Positions 1 through 7,474 of a DNA stretch of 23,558 bases are shown one piece after another. The stretch covers positions 1 through 23,558 of the forward strand of contig NZ_MPNT01000056.1 of NCBI RefSeq assembly GCF_001907675.1. The letters are read 5' to 3'. The notes beneath the pieces are model-generated. The model was not told where the DNA came from, did not search any database, and saw only the letters and a program-made list of their open reading frames with translations. Numbering within the stretch: the first letter of the stretch is position 1; the number at the start of each line of letters is the position of its first letter. Position numbers and translations under genes: made by a program. This stretch comes from Mycobacterium paraffinicum. GTDB taxonomy: Bacteria > Actinomycetota > Actinomycetes > Mycobacteriales > Mycobacteriaceae.

Positions 1-348
1 GTCGGAAACCATCGCCAGCGCCGCGTTCTGAGCGGCCGCCGGCGTCGGGCCCCAGTGGCCGCCCCATTGGCCCGATCCGAGGGCCAAGGCGGCGCAGCCG
101 TTCCGGGCCCACGCCGCGACCGTGCAGCCGGCGCCGTGTACCTGGCAGCTGCCCAGCGCTATGTGGGTGGCCTCCGCCATGGTGGTGCCGTTGTTCTCCC
201 AACCGGTCCAGCCGGTCACGGGGGAGTAGGCGATCACCGCGTAACGGTCGGGTACCGCCGCCTGCGCATCGGGTGACGCCGCGGCCGCAGCGGCCAAGTA
301 GGCGGCGCAGGCACCCGCGATCAATGCGGACATGCGGTGGCTGATCAT
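1..348 (-). CDS. DUF4189 family secreted protein (3' end outside window)
   Basis: The minus strand is open from an ATG at 348 to the window edge, giving the first 116 residues. The protein starts MISHRMSALIAGACAAYLAA, a short basic start followed by an Ala/Leu-rich stretch ending near SPDAQA, which looks like a Sec signal peptide. The mature part carries the DUF4189 pattern: RYAVIAYSP, a GWTGWENN stretch, AEATHIALGSC, then paired cysteines in CQVHGAGC and NGC, and a GPTPAAAQNAALA helix near the break. DUF4189 proteins are small exported proteins of unknown biochemical role, common in mycobacteria. A weak GAGG lies about 7 nt upstream of the ATG. It is truncated only by the window, with no internal stop. 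Family assignment is from recognition of the pattern; function is unknown. Confidence 0.8.
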   Translation of the reverse strand, partial: MISHRMSALIAGACAAYLAAAAAASPDAQAAVPDRYAVIAYSPVTGWTGWENNGTTMAEATHIALGSCQVHGAGCTVAAWARNGCAALALGSGQWGGHWGPTPAAAQNAALAMVSD

Positions 349-604
349 GGCGAACCTCGTGAGTCGTCGTCGATGGACGATCCCACCGTCGGATACCGCG
401 CTTGGGAGATCCTCAAGGAATCGTTGGCGACCGGCCCGATTTCACAGTCAAAGGCCGCCGTCGGATTCCCAGGCACTGCCCGCTGACTCGCGGTGGATTG
501 GCCTTGACCGGCACGACGCATACCCGTTCAAATACCAAGGCGCACAATATGGTTCAGTGCCAAGGCGGATCGAGCGGCCGCTCGCCGGATATGGACGAGT
601 CGGA
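349..604. other. Intergenic region between two minus-strand genes
   Basis: This stretch holds the upstream region of the DUF4189 gene on the minus strand. The plus-strand open frames here have no recognisable protein pattern and run antisense into the membrane-protein gene. I see no RNA gene or convincing promoter hexamers. Confidence 0.5.
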
Positions 605-1039
605 CTACGGCACTTTCCTGAGATCGGCGAGGGAGTTCCGCAGCCCTCCGTCCAGCCGGATCTGCACCGCCGCCACCGCGACCATCACCGCGGCGGTCAC
701 CAGGTGCACCACCGCATCGGTGACGTTGTTGGGAAAGGTGAAGACGAAGGCGACCTGGTGGGAGAAGAAGGCCCAAATGCCCGGCAGCGCACCGGCTATC
801 GCGGCGATCAGCAGATAGAGCACGGCCCATGACTTGCGCACCGCGAATACCAGACCCGGGGCGAACAGGGCGAGACCGGCGACGGCGTGCCAGCCGTTGT
901 AATCCATGCCGAGCAGTTGGACGGTCGGCGCGGCGGGCCCGGTGGCGAAGCTGGGATTGATGACGAGGCCGGCCACCGCCTGGATGACGTGAAACACGCA
1001 GATGATCAGCAGCCCGATCTGGGCGAAACTCCACCTCAC
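605..1039 (-). CDS. Small four-helix membrane protein, DUF4383-like
   Basis: This is a 144-residue, strongly hydrophobic protein. Start GTG at 1039 is chosen because AAGGAGGT (minus strand, 1045-1052) sits 5 nt upstream; the frame stays open much further upstream but that part is antisense to gabD2 and the cyclic-nucleotide gene. Four membrane segments are visible at about residues 6-27, 49-67, 72-92 and 106-127, with a short basic C-terminus (LADLRKVP). The pattern GLVINPSF, MDYNGWHAVAGL and FPNNVTDAVVHL fits the DUF4383 family of small integral membrane proteins, whose function is unknown. It lies 77 bp downstream of the cyclic-nucleotide-binding gene on the same strand, so the two may be co-transcribed. 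The family name is a moderate-confidence call. Confidence 0.8.
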   Translation of the reverse strand: MRWSFAQIGLLIICVFHVIQAVAGLVINPSFATGPAAPTVQLLGMDYNGWHAVAGLALFAPGLVFAVRKSWAVLYLLIAAIAGALPGIWAFFSHQVAFVFTFPNNVTDAVVHLVTAAVMVAVAAVQIRLDGGLRNSLADLRKVP

Positions 1040-1044
1040 ATTGC

Positions 1045-1052
1045 ACCTCCTT
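1045..1052 (-). promoter_or_regulatory. Strong Shine-Dalgarno fixing a GTG start
   Basis: Read on the minus strand this is AAGGAGGT, followed by GCAAT and the GTG of the small membrane protein. It decides the start against a much longer upstream open frame. Confidence 0.8.
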
Positions 1053-1116
1053 GTGCACGGCGGGATAGCCCGAATACTACGCGCGGTAGTAGACCGTGAC
1101 AACGGCTGCGTTGGAG

Positions 1117-1695
1117 CTAGGTGGCGGTGTTCCGTTCGATCCACTGGGCCATGGCGTCTTCGAGCGCGTCCGCGACGTCCACACCGGCGCCGTCGGCGGC
1201 CTGCTCGAACCGCTCGACCAGTTCGGTGTGGATTGCGGCGCCCAACTTCGTGCGCGGCGGTTTCGGCTTCGGCGGCAGGTCCACGGGCACATGCCGCGCG
1301 ACCGACGCGTCGATGATTTCGCGAAGTGCCGGTATCTCCTCGAGCGCCCTGGAAAGTTCGTCGCGTTCGATCCGTAACACCTCGGCCGGCCCCATCGTCG
1401 TGACCGTCGCAGAACGGAGTTTGCCGCGGTGGAGCGCCGATTCGCCGATCACCTCGCCCGGCCCCAGCACGGCGATGCGGTCCCGGCCGACGTAGACGCC
1501 CACCTCTCCGCTGAGCAGGATGTAGCAGGAGTCCGAGGGTGTCTGCTCGTGGATCAGCGGCAACGGGGCCGACGTCGAAGTGCGATGCGCCACCCGGGCG
1601 AGGCGCTGCAGTTCGGCATCCGAGAACTTTTCGAAGGTGGCGTACTGGCGTAACCGATGAGCGTCTTCCAGATATTGCTTCTCGTCGGCCTTCAT
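1117..1695 (-). CDS. Cyclic-nucleotide-binding protein with ribbon-helix-helix-like tail
   Basis: This is a 192-residue protein. Residues about 15-135 form a CRP/PKA-type cyclic-nucleotide-binding domain: YILLSGEVGVYV, then the phosphate-binding cassette with G80-E81, G84-E85, A87 and R94-S-A96, which are the residues expected to hold cyclic-nucleotide ribose and phosphate. A proline/lysine linker (about 138-149) leads to a tail at 149-189 (TKLGAAIHTELVERFEQ, then DVADALEDAMAQWIERN), which resembles a CopG/Arc ribbon-helix-helix unit rather than the CRP winged helix. Mycobacteria have many cAMP-binding proteins; which ligand this one uses is not visible. Start ATG at 1695 has AGGAG about 6 nt upstream. 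It is 96 bp downstream of gabD2 on the same strand. Domain call is firm; the DNA-binding tail is inference. Confidence 0.88.
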   Translation of the reverse strand: MKADEKQYLEDAHRLRQYATFEKFSDAELQRLARVAHRTSTSAPLPLIHEQTPSDSCYILLSGEVGVYVGRDRIAVLGPGEVIGESALHRGKLRSATVTTMGPAEVLRIERDELSRALEEIPALREIIDASVARHVPVDLPPKPKPPRTKLGAAIHTELVERFEQAADGAGVDVADALEDAMAQWIERNTAT

Positions 1696-1791
1696 AGCGG
1701 GCTCCTGACGTGCGATGTGACGCTACATCGAGGAGCGTAACGCGGATATGCGGCGTAACTCTAGATCCGGCCCAGCCGGAAAAGGCCGCGG

Positions 1792-3348
1792 TCAGTTCCG
1801 CCCGGGAAGCCTCATCACCGCGCGCACGACGGGGACTAGCGACTTCTGCCAAAGTGTGCTCGGAATGCCAAGGGGCGGATCGAGATTGAACACGCGGGCG
1901 GCCGCGATCGTCTGGGATTCGGTGTACTTCAGCAGGCCCTCGGGACCGTGCCGGCGGCCCACCCCCGACTGACCCATCCCGCCCATCGGTGCGCTGAGGC
2001 TGCCCCAGGCGAACGCGTAACCCTCGTTGACGTTCACGGTCCCCGAGCGCAACCGGGCGGCGATTTGCCGGCCCTCCGCGGACGAGCCGGCGAACACGCT
2101 GGCGTTGAGCCCGTACTCGGTGTCGTTGGCCTTCTCGACCGCCTCGTCGACGTCGGCGACCGGGTAGATCGACACCACCGGACCGAATGTCTCGTTGGCC
2201 GCGCACTCCATCTCGGGTGTGACGTCGGTGAGCACCGTCGGCTCGTAGAACAGCGGCCCGATGTCGGGTCGGGCCTTTCCGCCGGCAATCACCTTGGCGC
2301 CCTTGGCCTTCGCGTCCTCCACGTGCTCCGTCACGGTGTCCAGCTGACCCTCCGAGATCAAGCTCCCCATGTCCACCGAGAAGTCATACGCGGAACCCAG
2401 TTTCATGCTCCGCACCGCGGCGCCGAACTTGCCGACGAATTCGTCGGCGATGTCCTTCTCGACATAGATCCGCTCGATAGAGATGCACAGCTGGCCCGCG
2501 TTGGAAAAGCACGCGCGGGTGGCCGCCTTGGCGGCCTTATCGAGGTTGGCCCCGCGCGTGACGATCATCGCGTTCTTGCCGCCGAGCTCGGCGGAGAAGC
2601 CGATCAGCCGACGGCCCGCGTGCTCGGCGAGCTGCCTGCCGGTGGCGGTCGAGCCGGTGAACATCAGGTAGTCGCAGTTGTCGATGATCGCCGTGCCTAC
2701 CACGGAGCCGGGCCCGGGGACGATCGCGTAGAGCGCTCGCGGCAGCCCGGCCTGATAGAGCAGCTCGGCGCAGGCCAGCGCGCAGTACGGGGTCTGGCTG
2801 TCGGGCTTGAGCACCACCGCGTTGCCCGCCAGCAGCGCGGGCACCGAGTCGGACGCCGTCAGGGTCATGGGGTAGTTCCACGGGGAAATGACCCCGACCA
2901 CGCCCTTGGGCTGGTAGCAGACGGTGGTCTTGCCGATGCCCGGGAGCAGCGACTGCACCGTGCGGGGCTTGAGCAGGTCGGCCGAGACGCGCACGTAGTA
3001 GTTGGCGTTCGCCATCAGGTCGACGATTTCCTCCTGCGCCGCCCAGCGGGCCTTGCCGGCCTCGGCCTGCAGCAGGTCCATCAGGAACTCGCGGTTCTCG
3101 ACCACGAGGTCGCGATAGCGGCTGATCACCTCGACCCGCTCGGCGACGGGCCGGGCCGCCCACTCGACCTGGGCAGCGCGTGCTTCGGCGAACGCCGCTG
3201 CGACGTCGTCGGCCGTCCCGATCGGGATCGTGGTCAGGGGTTTGCCGGTGAAGACCTCGTCGATCGTCTTGGTCGGGCGCGCGCTGAGATCCTTGATCGC
3301 GGCGAGCTGACGCAAGCGGTCGAACACCTCGGCTGACGGTGCGGGCAT
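1792..3348 (-). CDS. gabD2: Succinate-semialdehyde dehydrogenase (NADP+), GabD2
   Basis: This 518-residue aldehyde dehydrogenase oxidises succinic semialdehyde to succinate, linking 2-oxoglutarate and GABA breakdown to the TCA cycle in the cytosol. The start MPAPSAEVFDRLRQLAAIKD and the whole length follow M. tuberculosis GabD2 (Rv1731) as I recall it, also 518 residues. Aldehyde dehydrogenase landmarks are intact: PWNYP with Asn158, the cofactor-binding TGSTATGR at 231-238, catalytic Glu254 in ELGGKN and nucleophile Cys288 in NAGQLC. Start ATG at 3348 is preceded by GGGGAGGT at 3355-3362, spacing 6. It appears to be the first gene of a minus-strand group with the cyclic-nucleotide-binding protein. 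Substrate is assigned from the close GabD2 match; residues alone would only say aldehyde dehydrogenase. Confidence 0.95.
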   Translation of the reverse strand: MPAPSAEVFDRLRQLAAIKDLSARPTKTIDEVFTGKPLTTIPIGTADDVAAAFAEARAAQVEWAARPVAERVEVISRYRDLVVENREFLMDLLQAEAGKARWAAQEEIVDLMANANYYVRVSADLLKPRTVQSLLPGIGKTTVCYQPKGVVGVISPWNYPMTLTASDSVPALLAGNAVVLKPDSQTPYCALACAELLYQAGLPRALYAIVPGPGSVVGTAIIDNCDYLMFTGSTATGRQLAEHAGRRLIGFSAELGGKNAMIVTRGANLDKAAKAATRACFSNAGQLCISIERIYVEKDIADEFVGKFGAAVRSMKLGSAYDFSVDMGSLISEGQLDTVTEHVEDAKAKGAKVIAGGKARPDIGPLFYEPTVLTDVTPEMECAANETFGPVVSIYPVADVDEAVEKANDTEYGLNASVFAGSSAEGRQIAARLRSGTVNVNEGYAFAWGSLSAPMGGMGQSGVGRRHGPEGLLKYTESQTIAAARVFNLDPPLGIPSTLWQKSLVPVVRAVMRLPGRN

Positions 3349-3354
3349 GTCGTT

Positions 3355-3362
3355 ACCTCCCC
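3355..3362 (-). promoter_or_regulatory. Shine-Dalgarno of gabD2
   Basis: On the minus strand this reads GGGGAGGT, six bases before the gabD2 ATG. It supports that start. Confidence 0.8.
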
Positions 3363-3872
3363 AATGAGCACGGCGGCCAGGCCCCCAGCCTATCCGCCTC
3401 GAGCGCCGGCGCGGCCGTCGTCGTCGGGCGCTCCGATGGCCGGCTCGGCCCCGCCGAACCGATTCGGCGAACGCCCCGCCGGTTTGCGGGAGTCTTGTCG
3501 GTAGGTCTACGGTCAGCAGTCACGGCGTAAAGCCGAAAAGGCAGGTGCTCAAGCAGATGGCTCAGCCTCCCCCCGGACCTCTCGGTTCCGGGCAGGCCGC
3601 CGTGCCGCCCGATTCCGGTGAAGCGGGCGCCCACGGCGGCCCAACCAGCTGTTCAGCCGCGTGGGCACCCGCACACAAGCGTCTCGATTGTGGCTCGGTG
3701 CCGCGGTTCTGCTGTGCGATTTGAGACTTTCCCGCCTAGCTGACCCCGCCGTTTTCGCGCGGACGACCATCCAACAAGATCGGACGTGCCCCAGAATGCC
3801 GCGGTTCCCAAACCTGCCCTGGCCGCGCGGCGTCGCGCGGCCGTCGCGTGCCAGCGGGCCGCGTCGCGCATA
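3363..3872. other. Divergent intergenic region gabD2 / desaturase
   Basis: About 500 bp lie between the two divergent genes. Short open frames exist on both strands but none shows a recognisable protein or a good ribosome-binding site. Promoters for both genes must lie here, yet I cannot point to clear -35/-10 pairs. No tRNA or repeat is seen. Confidence 0.5.
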
Positions 3873-5147
3873 GTGGCCATCACCGAAGTATCCGAATACG
3901 CCCATCTGAGCCCCGCGGACCTCGATGAGCTCGCCGCCGCGCTGGAAGCGATCCGTTGCGATGTCGAGGCTTCCCGCGGCGCGAGGGATCGCGCATATAT
4001 CAAGCGCGCCATAGGGTTTCATCGGGCGCTTGAGATCGGGGCGAGGCTTGCCATCGCCGGGAGCAAGGGCAAGTTCGGGTGGGCCGTGGGAACCGCCGCG
4101 TTGGGCGCGGCCAAATGCATCGAGAACATGGAGCTCGGCCACAACATCAGCCATGGTCAATGGGATTGGATGAACGACCCCGAAATCCATTCCAGCACGT
4201 GGGAGTGGGACATGGCCGGTCTGATGTCCCAGTGGCGGCACTCCCACAACTACCGCCACCACGTCTTCGCGAACGTGGTCGGCGTCGACGACGACCTCGG
4301 GTTCGGGGTCATGCGGGTCACCCGGGACGAGGCATGGCGACCGCGCGCGTTGGCGCAGCCGCTCCGCGCGCTGCTGTTGGCGCTCTTGTTCGAGTGGGGC
4401 GTCGCACTGCACGGCTTGTATGCGGTGCAGGATCGGGAGACCACCGACGCCGGTAGGTCCGTCCACAGCAGGGCGCTCCTGCGCAAGATCGCTCGCCAAG
4501 CCGGCAAGGACTACGTCCTCTTTCCCGCGCTGAGTCGGCGGCGCTGGCTGCGCACGCTGCTGGCCAATGTGGTTGCCAACGGGCTGCGCAACGTGTGGGC
4601 ATGCGCGGTGATCTTTTGCGGTCACTTCGCCGACGGAGCGGAGAAATTCACGCCGGATGTGCTGGACGGCGAGACGAAGGCCGAATGGTATCTCCGACAA
4701 ATGTTGGGTACGGCGAACTTCCGGGCCGGTCGAGTGCTGGCGTTCATGAGCGGGAACCTCTGCTACCAAATCGAGCATCACCTCTACCCGGACCTGCCGA
4801 GTAACCGGTACCCCGAGATCTCCGAGCGAGTCCGCGCGTTATGCGTCACCTACGACCTGCCGTACACGACCGGTTCCCTGCTTCGCCAACAGCTGCTCAC
4901 CGCGCGCACGATCTGCAAGTTGGCCCTCCCGGACTGGTGTTTGATCGCCACCGCCGACGACGCGCCGGAGACGGCATCCGAGGACCGGTTCCGGCGGCCC
5001 ACGCCGGCATCGCGCTCAGCGGGTGCCGGGCACGGCGCGCGGCGACGCGGATTGGCGACGGCAATCCTCGGCGCCAAGCACGATCGACGGAAACGGGGAA
5101 AAGCCCGCGGGCAGAAAGAGGTTGCGGCTCAGCGCTTCTTGTCGTGA
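3873..5147 (+). CDS. Acyl (stearoyl-CoA type) desaturase, DesA3-like
   Basis: This membrane di-iron fatty-acid desaturase would insert a double bond into acyl chains, as DesA3 (Rv3229c) makes oleoyl-CoA from stearoyl-CoA. All three histidine boxes are present: H90-NIS-H94, H125-NYR-HH130 and QIE-H302-H303, plus the family stretches NDPEIHSSTWEWDMAG, VANGLRNVWACAVIFCGHF and LYPDLPSNRYPEIS. The GTG at 3873 is chosen because the protein then starts VAITEVSEYAHL, aligning with the DesA3 start MAITDV; an in-frame ATG at 3786 would add 29 residues that look untranslated. Neither start has a clear Shine-Dalgarno. The basic C-terminus (RRRGLATAILGAKHDRRKRG) also resembles DesA3. No partner oxidoreductase (Rv3230c-like) is adjacent. 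The 3' end overlaps the next gene tail-to-tail by 19 bp. Confidence 0.9.
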   Translation: MAITEVSEYAHLSPADLDELAAALEAIRCDVEASRGARDRAYIKRAIGFHRALEIGARLAIAGSKGKFGWAVGTAALGAAKCIENMELGHNISHGQWDWMNDPEIHSSTWEWDMAGLMSQWRHSHNYRHHVFANVVGVDDDLGFGVMRVTRDEAWRPRALAQPLRALLLALLFEWGVALHGLYAVQDRETTDAGRSVHSRALLRKIARQAGKDYVLFPALSRRRWLRTLLANVVANGLRNVWACAVIFCGHFADGAEKFTPDVLDGETKAEWYLRQMLGTANFRAGRVLAFMSGNLCYQIEHHLYPDLPSNRYPEISERVRALCVTYDLPYTTGSLLRQQLLTARTICKLALPDWCLIATADDAPETASEDRFRRPTPASRSAGAGHGARRRGLATAILGAKHDRRKRGKARGQKEVAAQRFLS

Positions 5148-5266
5148 AGGACGGACTCGGTCGACGCGGCGGCGCCGGCCGACTTGGTGCGCTTGTCGGC
5201 GCGCTTCTCCTTCAACGATTTTCCCGACTTCTTGGTCATGGATTGTCGGGGAGACTTATCGGACAT
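5129..5266 (-). CDS. Small lysine-rich conserved mycobacterial protein
   Basis: This is a 45-residue, very basic protein starting MSDKSPRQSMTKKSGKSLKE, followed by KRADKRTK and ending HDKKR. I recognise this type of short Lys/Arg-rich protein as recurrent in mycobacteria, but no function is known to me; nucleic-acid binding would be a guess from charge. Start ATG at 5266 has AAGGGG about 7 nt upstream. An in-frame ATG two lysine codons into that same stretch (MKKGPA) is a possible longer start. Its 3' end overlaps the desaturase 3' end by 19 bp in convergent orientation. It is divergent from the glycosyltransferase. Confidence 0.7.
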   Translation of the reverse strand: MSDKSPRQSMTKKSGKSLKEKRADKRTKSAGAAASTESVLHDKKR

Positions 5267-5465
5267 TGCTGGCCCCTTCTTCATGGGGGCCTGGGCGGTC
5301 CCGATTCGCCCGACCTTACCCGACATCGGTTCGGCAACGGCCCGCCGTCCTACGGCATCACGTGGCTGGGGTGTATCGTCAAATGAATCGCAAACCCAGC
5401 TAGTCCGGGATGAGTCAGCGATCTCCGCTGACCGCGCCGAGCAATCGCTCACGCCGGGCACGCCG
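5267..5465. other. Intergenic region between divergent small basic protein and glycosyltransferase
   Basis: About 200 bp. The plus-strand frame is open across it in phase with the glycosyltransferase, but its translation looks non-coding, and that frame extends antisense over the small basic gene. It probably holds both promoters; no clear hexamers are seen. Confidence 0.4.
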
Positions 5466-6665
5466 GTGACAACCGCAGTTGGGATCCCCTTGAGTGCTTT
5501 GGTCCCATTTCCGTCGTCAGCGAATTCCGCTGCAGCGCAGAGTTTCTCCGAGTCGCTGAGTTTCGGCATCCTGAGCACCTACCCGCCGACACAGTGCGGC
5601 TTGGCAACGTTCAGCGCTGCACTGGCCCACGGGTTGAGCGTCTATGGCGCCGACGTCAACGTCGTGCGAGTTTCCGACGGGCCGCCGAGCCCGAGCGCCC
5701 GCGTCATCGGTGAGCTGGTCGGCGGTTCACCAGGCTCAGTCGCGGCCTGCGCGGAACTGTTGAACCAGCACGACGTTGCGGTCATCCAGCATGAGTACGG
5801 CATCTATGGAGGCGTTGCCGGAGCCGACGTCGTTGGCGTCCTGGACGGACTGCGGGTCCCGTCGATCGTAGTCGCTCACACGATCCTCAAAAGCCCTACC
5901 CGCCAAGAGCGCTCGGTCTTCGAGGCGATCTTGGCGAGGGCGGATCAGGTGGTCGTGATGTCGGATGCCGCCAGCGAGCGGTTGCGTGATGGCTTCGACG
6001 TCGATCGCCGCAAGGTCGTCACCATTCCGCACGGGGCCCGGGTTCCGGGCACGGCCTGCGTCCGGGGTGGCCGTCCGACCCTATTGACGCTGGGGCTGTT
6101 ACGCCCCGGAATGGGCGTCGAGCGAGTGATCCAGGCGATGGTGTCACTGCAGGGCCTGCCGGGCCGGCCAAAGTACCTCGTTGCGGGTCAAACGCAGCCG
6201 AAGGTGCTGGCCGCTGACGGCGAGGCGTACCGCGATGCTTGCGTCGAACAGGCGCGCTGCAGCGGTGTGGCGGGTTCGGTGTACTTCGATGCGCAATACC
6301 GCAATGTGGCGACCTTGACGGCCTTGGCCCAGTCCGCGGCGGTCGTCGTCCTGCCCTACGACTCGACCGATCAGGTCACGTCCGGTGCGCTTGTCGACGC
6401 GATCGCGAGCGGCCGGCCGGTCGTGGCCACCGCGTTCCCGCATGCCGTCGAATTGCTCGGCAGTGGAGCTGGGATCGTCGTCGCGCACGACGATCCGGAT
6501 GCGCTGGCAGCCGCCCTGCGCCAGGTGCTGACACAGCCGCGCCTTGCCGGTGCCATGGCGGCGGAGGCGCGCCGATTGGCGCCCGCTATGGCATGGCCGG
6601 TCGTCGCGACTGCATACCTCGGCCTGGCGCGTCAGACCCTCGCGCGGCGCCGGGCGCGGGTGTAG
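5466..6665 (+). CDS. GT4-family (GT-B fold) glycosyltransferase
   Basis: A predicted 399-residue retaining glycosyltransferase of the GT-B fold. The N-terminal lobe has the family stretch LSTYPPTQCGLATF (Thr38-Tyr39-Pro-Pro) and the HEYGIYGG motif from His109; the C-terminal lobe has LTLGLLRPGMGVERVI, the acceptor-loop IPHGA and VTSGALVDAIASGRPVVAT. The usual Glu-x7-Glu donor motif is degenerate: the second Glu is Asp in VDAIASG. Donor and acceptor cannot be read. The start is uncertain: GTG at 5466 is the best codon before the first conserved strand (SFGILSTYPP), without a good Shine-Dalgarno; the frame is open further upstream but overlaps the small basic gene. The stop is 12 bp from the convergent PAS-ANTAR stop. 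Any link to lipopeptide decoration is speculative. Confidence 0.8.
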   Translation: MTTAVGIPLSALVPFPSSANSAAAQSFSESLSFGILSTYPPTQCGLATFSAALAHGLSVYGADVNVVRVSDGPPSPSARVIGELVGGSPGSVAACAELLNQHDVAVIQHEYGIYGGVAGADVVGVLDGLRVPSIVVAHTILKSPTRQERSVFEAILARADQVVVMSDAASERLRDGFDVDRRKVVTIPHGARVPGTACVRGGRPTLLTLGLLRPGMGVERVIQAMVSLQGLPGRPKYLVAGQTQPKVLAADGEAYRDACVEQARCSGVAGSVYFDAQYRNVATLTALAQSAAVVVLPYDSTDQVTSGALVDAIASGRPVVATAFPHAVELLGSGAGIVVAHDDPDALAAALRQVLTQPRLAGAMAAEARRLAPAMAWPVVATAYLGLARQTLARRRARV

Positions 6666-6677
6666 ACCGCGCAGAGC

Positions 6678-7430
6678 TCAGCTTGAACGCGGGGGATGAT
6701 CTACCTTCAGCAGCTTGAGGGCGATCTGTTCGACCCGGGCATTGGTGTCTTGGGAGAGCCGTACCAGGAGTTCGAACGCGCTGGCCGCATCGATGTCGAA
6801 CCGCTCCATCAGCATGCCCTTGGCTTGGCCGATCGTGTCTCGGGTTTCGATGGCGCGGCGCAGTTGCTCATTCTCGGCCAGCAACGCCTGCAGGCGTGCG
6901 TGGTCGTGGGCGCTTTTCGCCGCGTCGATCGCCTCGAGCGCGTGAAGCAACTCGGCGGGCGTCCAGGACACGCCTTGATCGGCTGCGCGGGCGATCTCGG
7001 CAAGGAGCCGTTTGGTGTCCGAGACTTCCTCGACGCGGTGCACCACGCCCACCAGCTCGCCGTGGTCAATCAGCGGCGCGTTGCTCGGGCTCCACACCTT
7101 CGGGACGAACTCGTCCGGCGCGGCAGGGTCGCGGACGTCGTAGCGCTGTACCCGCATGTCGTCGGTGTGCCCGGTGCGCAGCACCGTCTCCAGGGACAGC
7201 GCGAGGTTGGTGGTGCCGTTGGCCTGTGGATCGTGGGGATTGTCGGGGAACGCGTCGAAGAGGAACTGCCCGGGTAACTCGCCGTGGTCACGCATGGTCA
7301 CCCGCTCGTACGCGTGGCTTACCGCGCGAATCCGCAGATCGCGATCGAGGAGCAGGAACGAGGCGCCCGGCGAGGTTCGGTCCAGGTCGCGGGCTATCAC
7401 TTCGAACCGGGTTTGGGTTTCCACTTCCAC
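6678..7430 (-). CDS. PAS-ANTAR transcription antitermination regulator
   Basis: A 250-residue regulator. Residues about 8-140 form a PAS-type sensory domain (ASFLLLDRDLRIRAVSHAYE, with the extended region DEFVPKVWSPSNAPLIDHGE, then VVHRVEEVSDTKRL). A helical linker (about 140-195) leads to an ANTAR domain (about 185-243) with the signature TRDTIGQAKGMLMERF and AFELLVRLSQDTN, then VEQIALKLL. ANTAR domains bind tandem RNA stem-loops and prevent termination. The signal sensed by the PAS domain is not visible; no phospho-acceptor receiver domain is present, so it differs from Rv1626-type proteins. GTG at 7430 is the furthest upstream start, as an in-frame stop lies just before. It lies 44 bp downstream of the gap-like gene on the same strand, suggesting shared transcription. 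Confidence 0.88.
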   Translation of the reverse strand: MEVETQTRFEVIARDLDRTSPGASFLLLDRDLRIRAVSHAYERVTMRDHGELPGQFLFDAFPDNPHDPQANGTTNLALSLETVLRTGHTDDMRVQRYDVRDPAAPDEFVPKVWSPSNAPLIDHGELVGVVHRVEEVSDTKRLLAEIARAADQGVSWTPAELLHALEAIDAAKSAHDHARLQALLAENEQLRRAIETRDTIGQAKGMLMERFDIDAASAFELLVRLSQDTNARVEQIALKLLKVDHPPRSS

Positions 7431-7474
7431 CGGAAATGAACTACCCGTTCACGGCGGGGGTGTAACCCGACGGC

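Noticed and set aside
605..2206. A 533-codon minus-strand frame ending with the small membrane protein
   Set aside because: Only the last 144 codons look like protein. The rest is antisense-phase translation across gabD2 and the cyclic-nucleotide gene, and a strong ribosome-binding site marks the GTG at 1039.
3786..3872. Longer desaturase start at ATG 3786
   Set aside because: The added 29 residues (MPQNAAVPKPALAARRRAAV and on) have no counterpart in DesA3, whose start aligns with the GTG at 3873.
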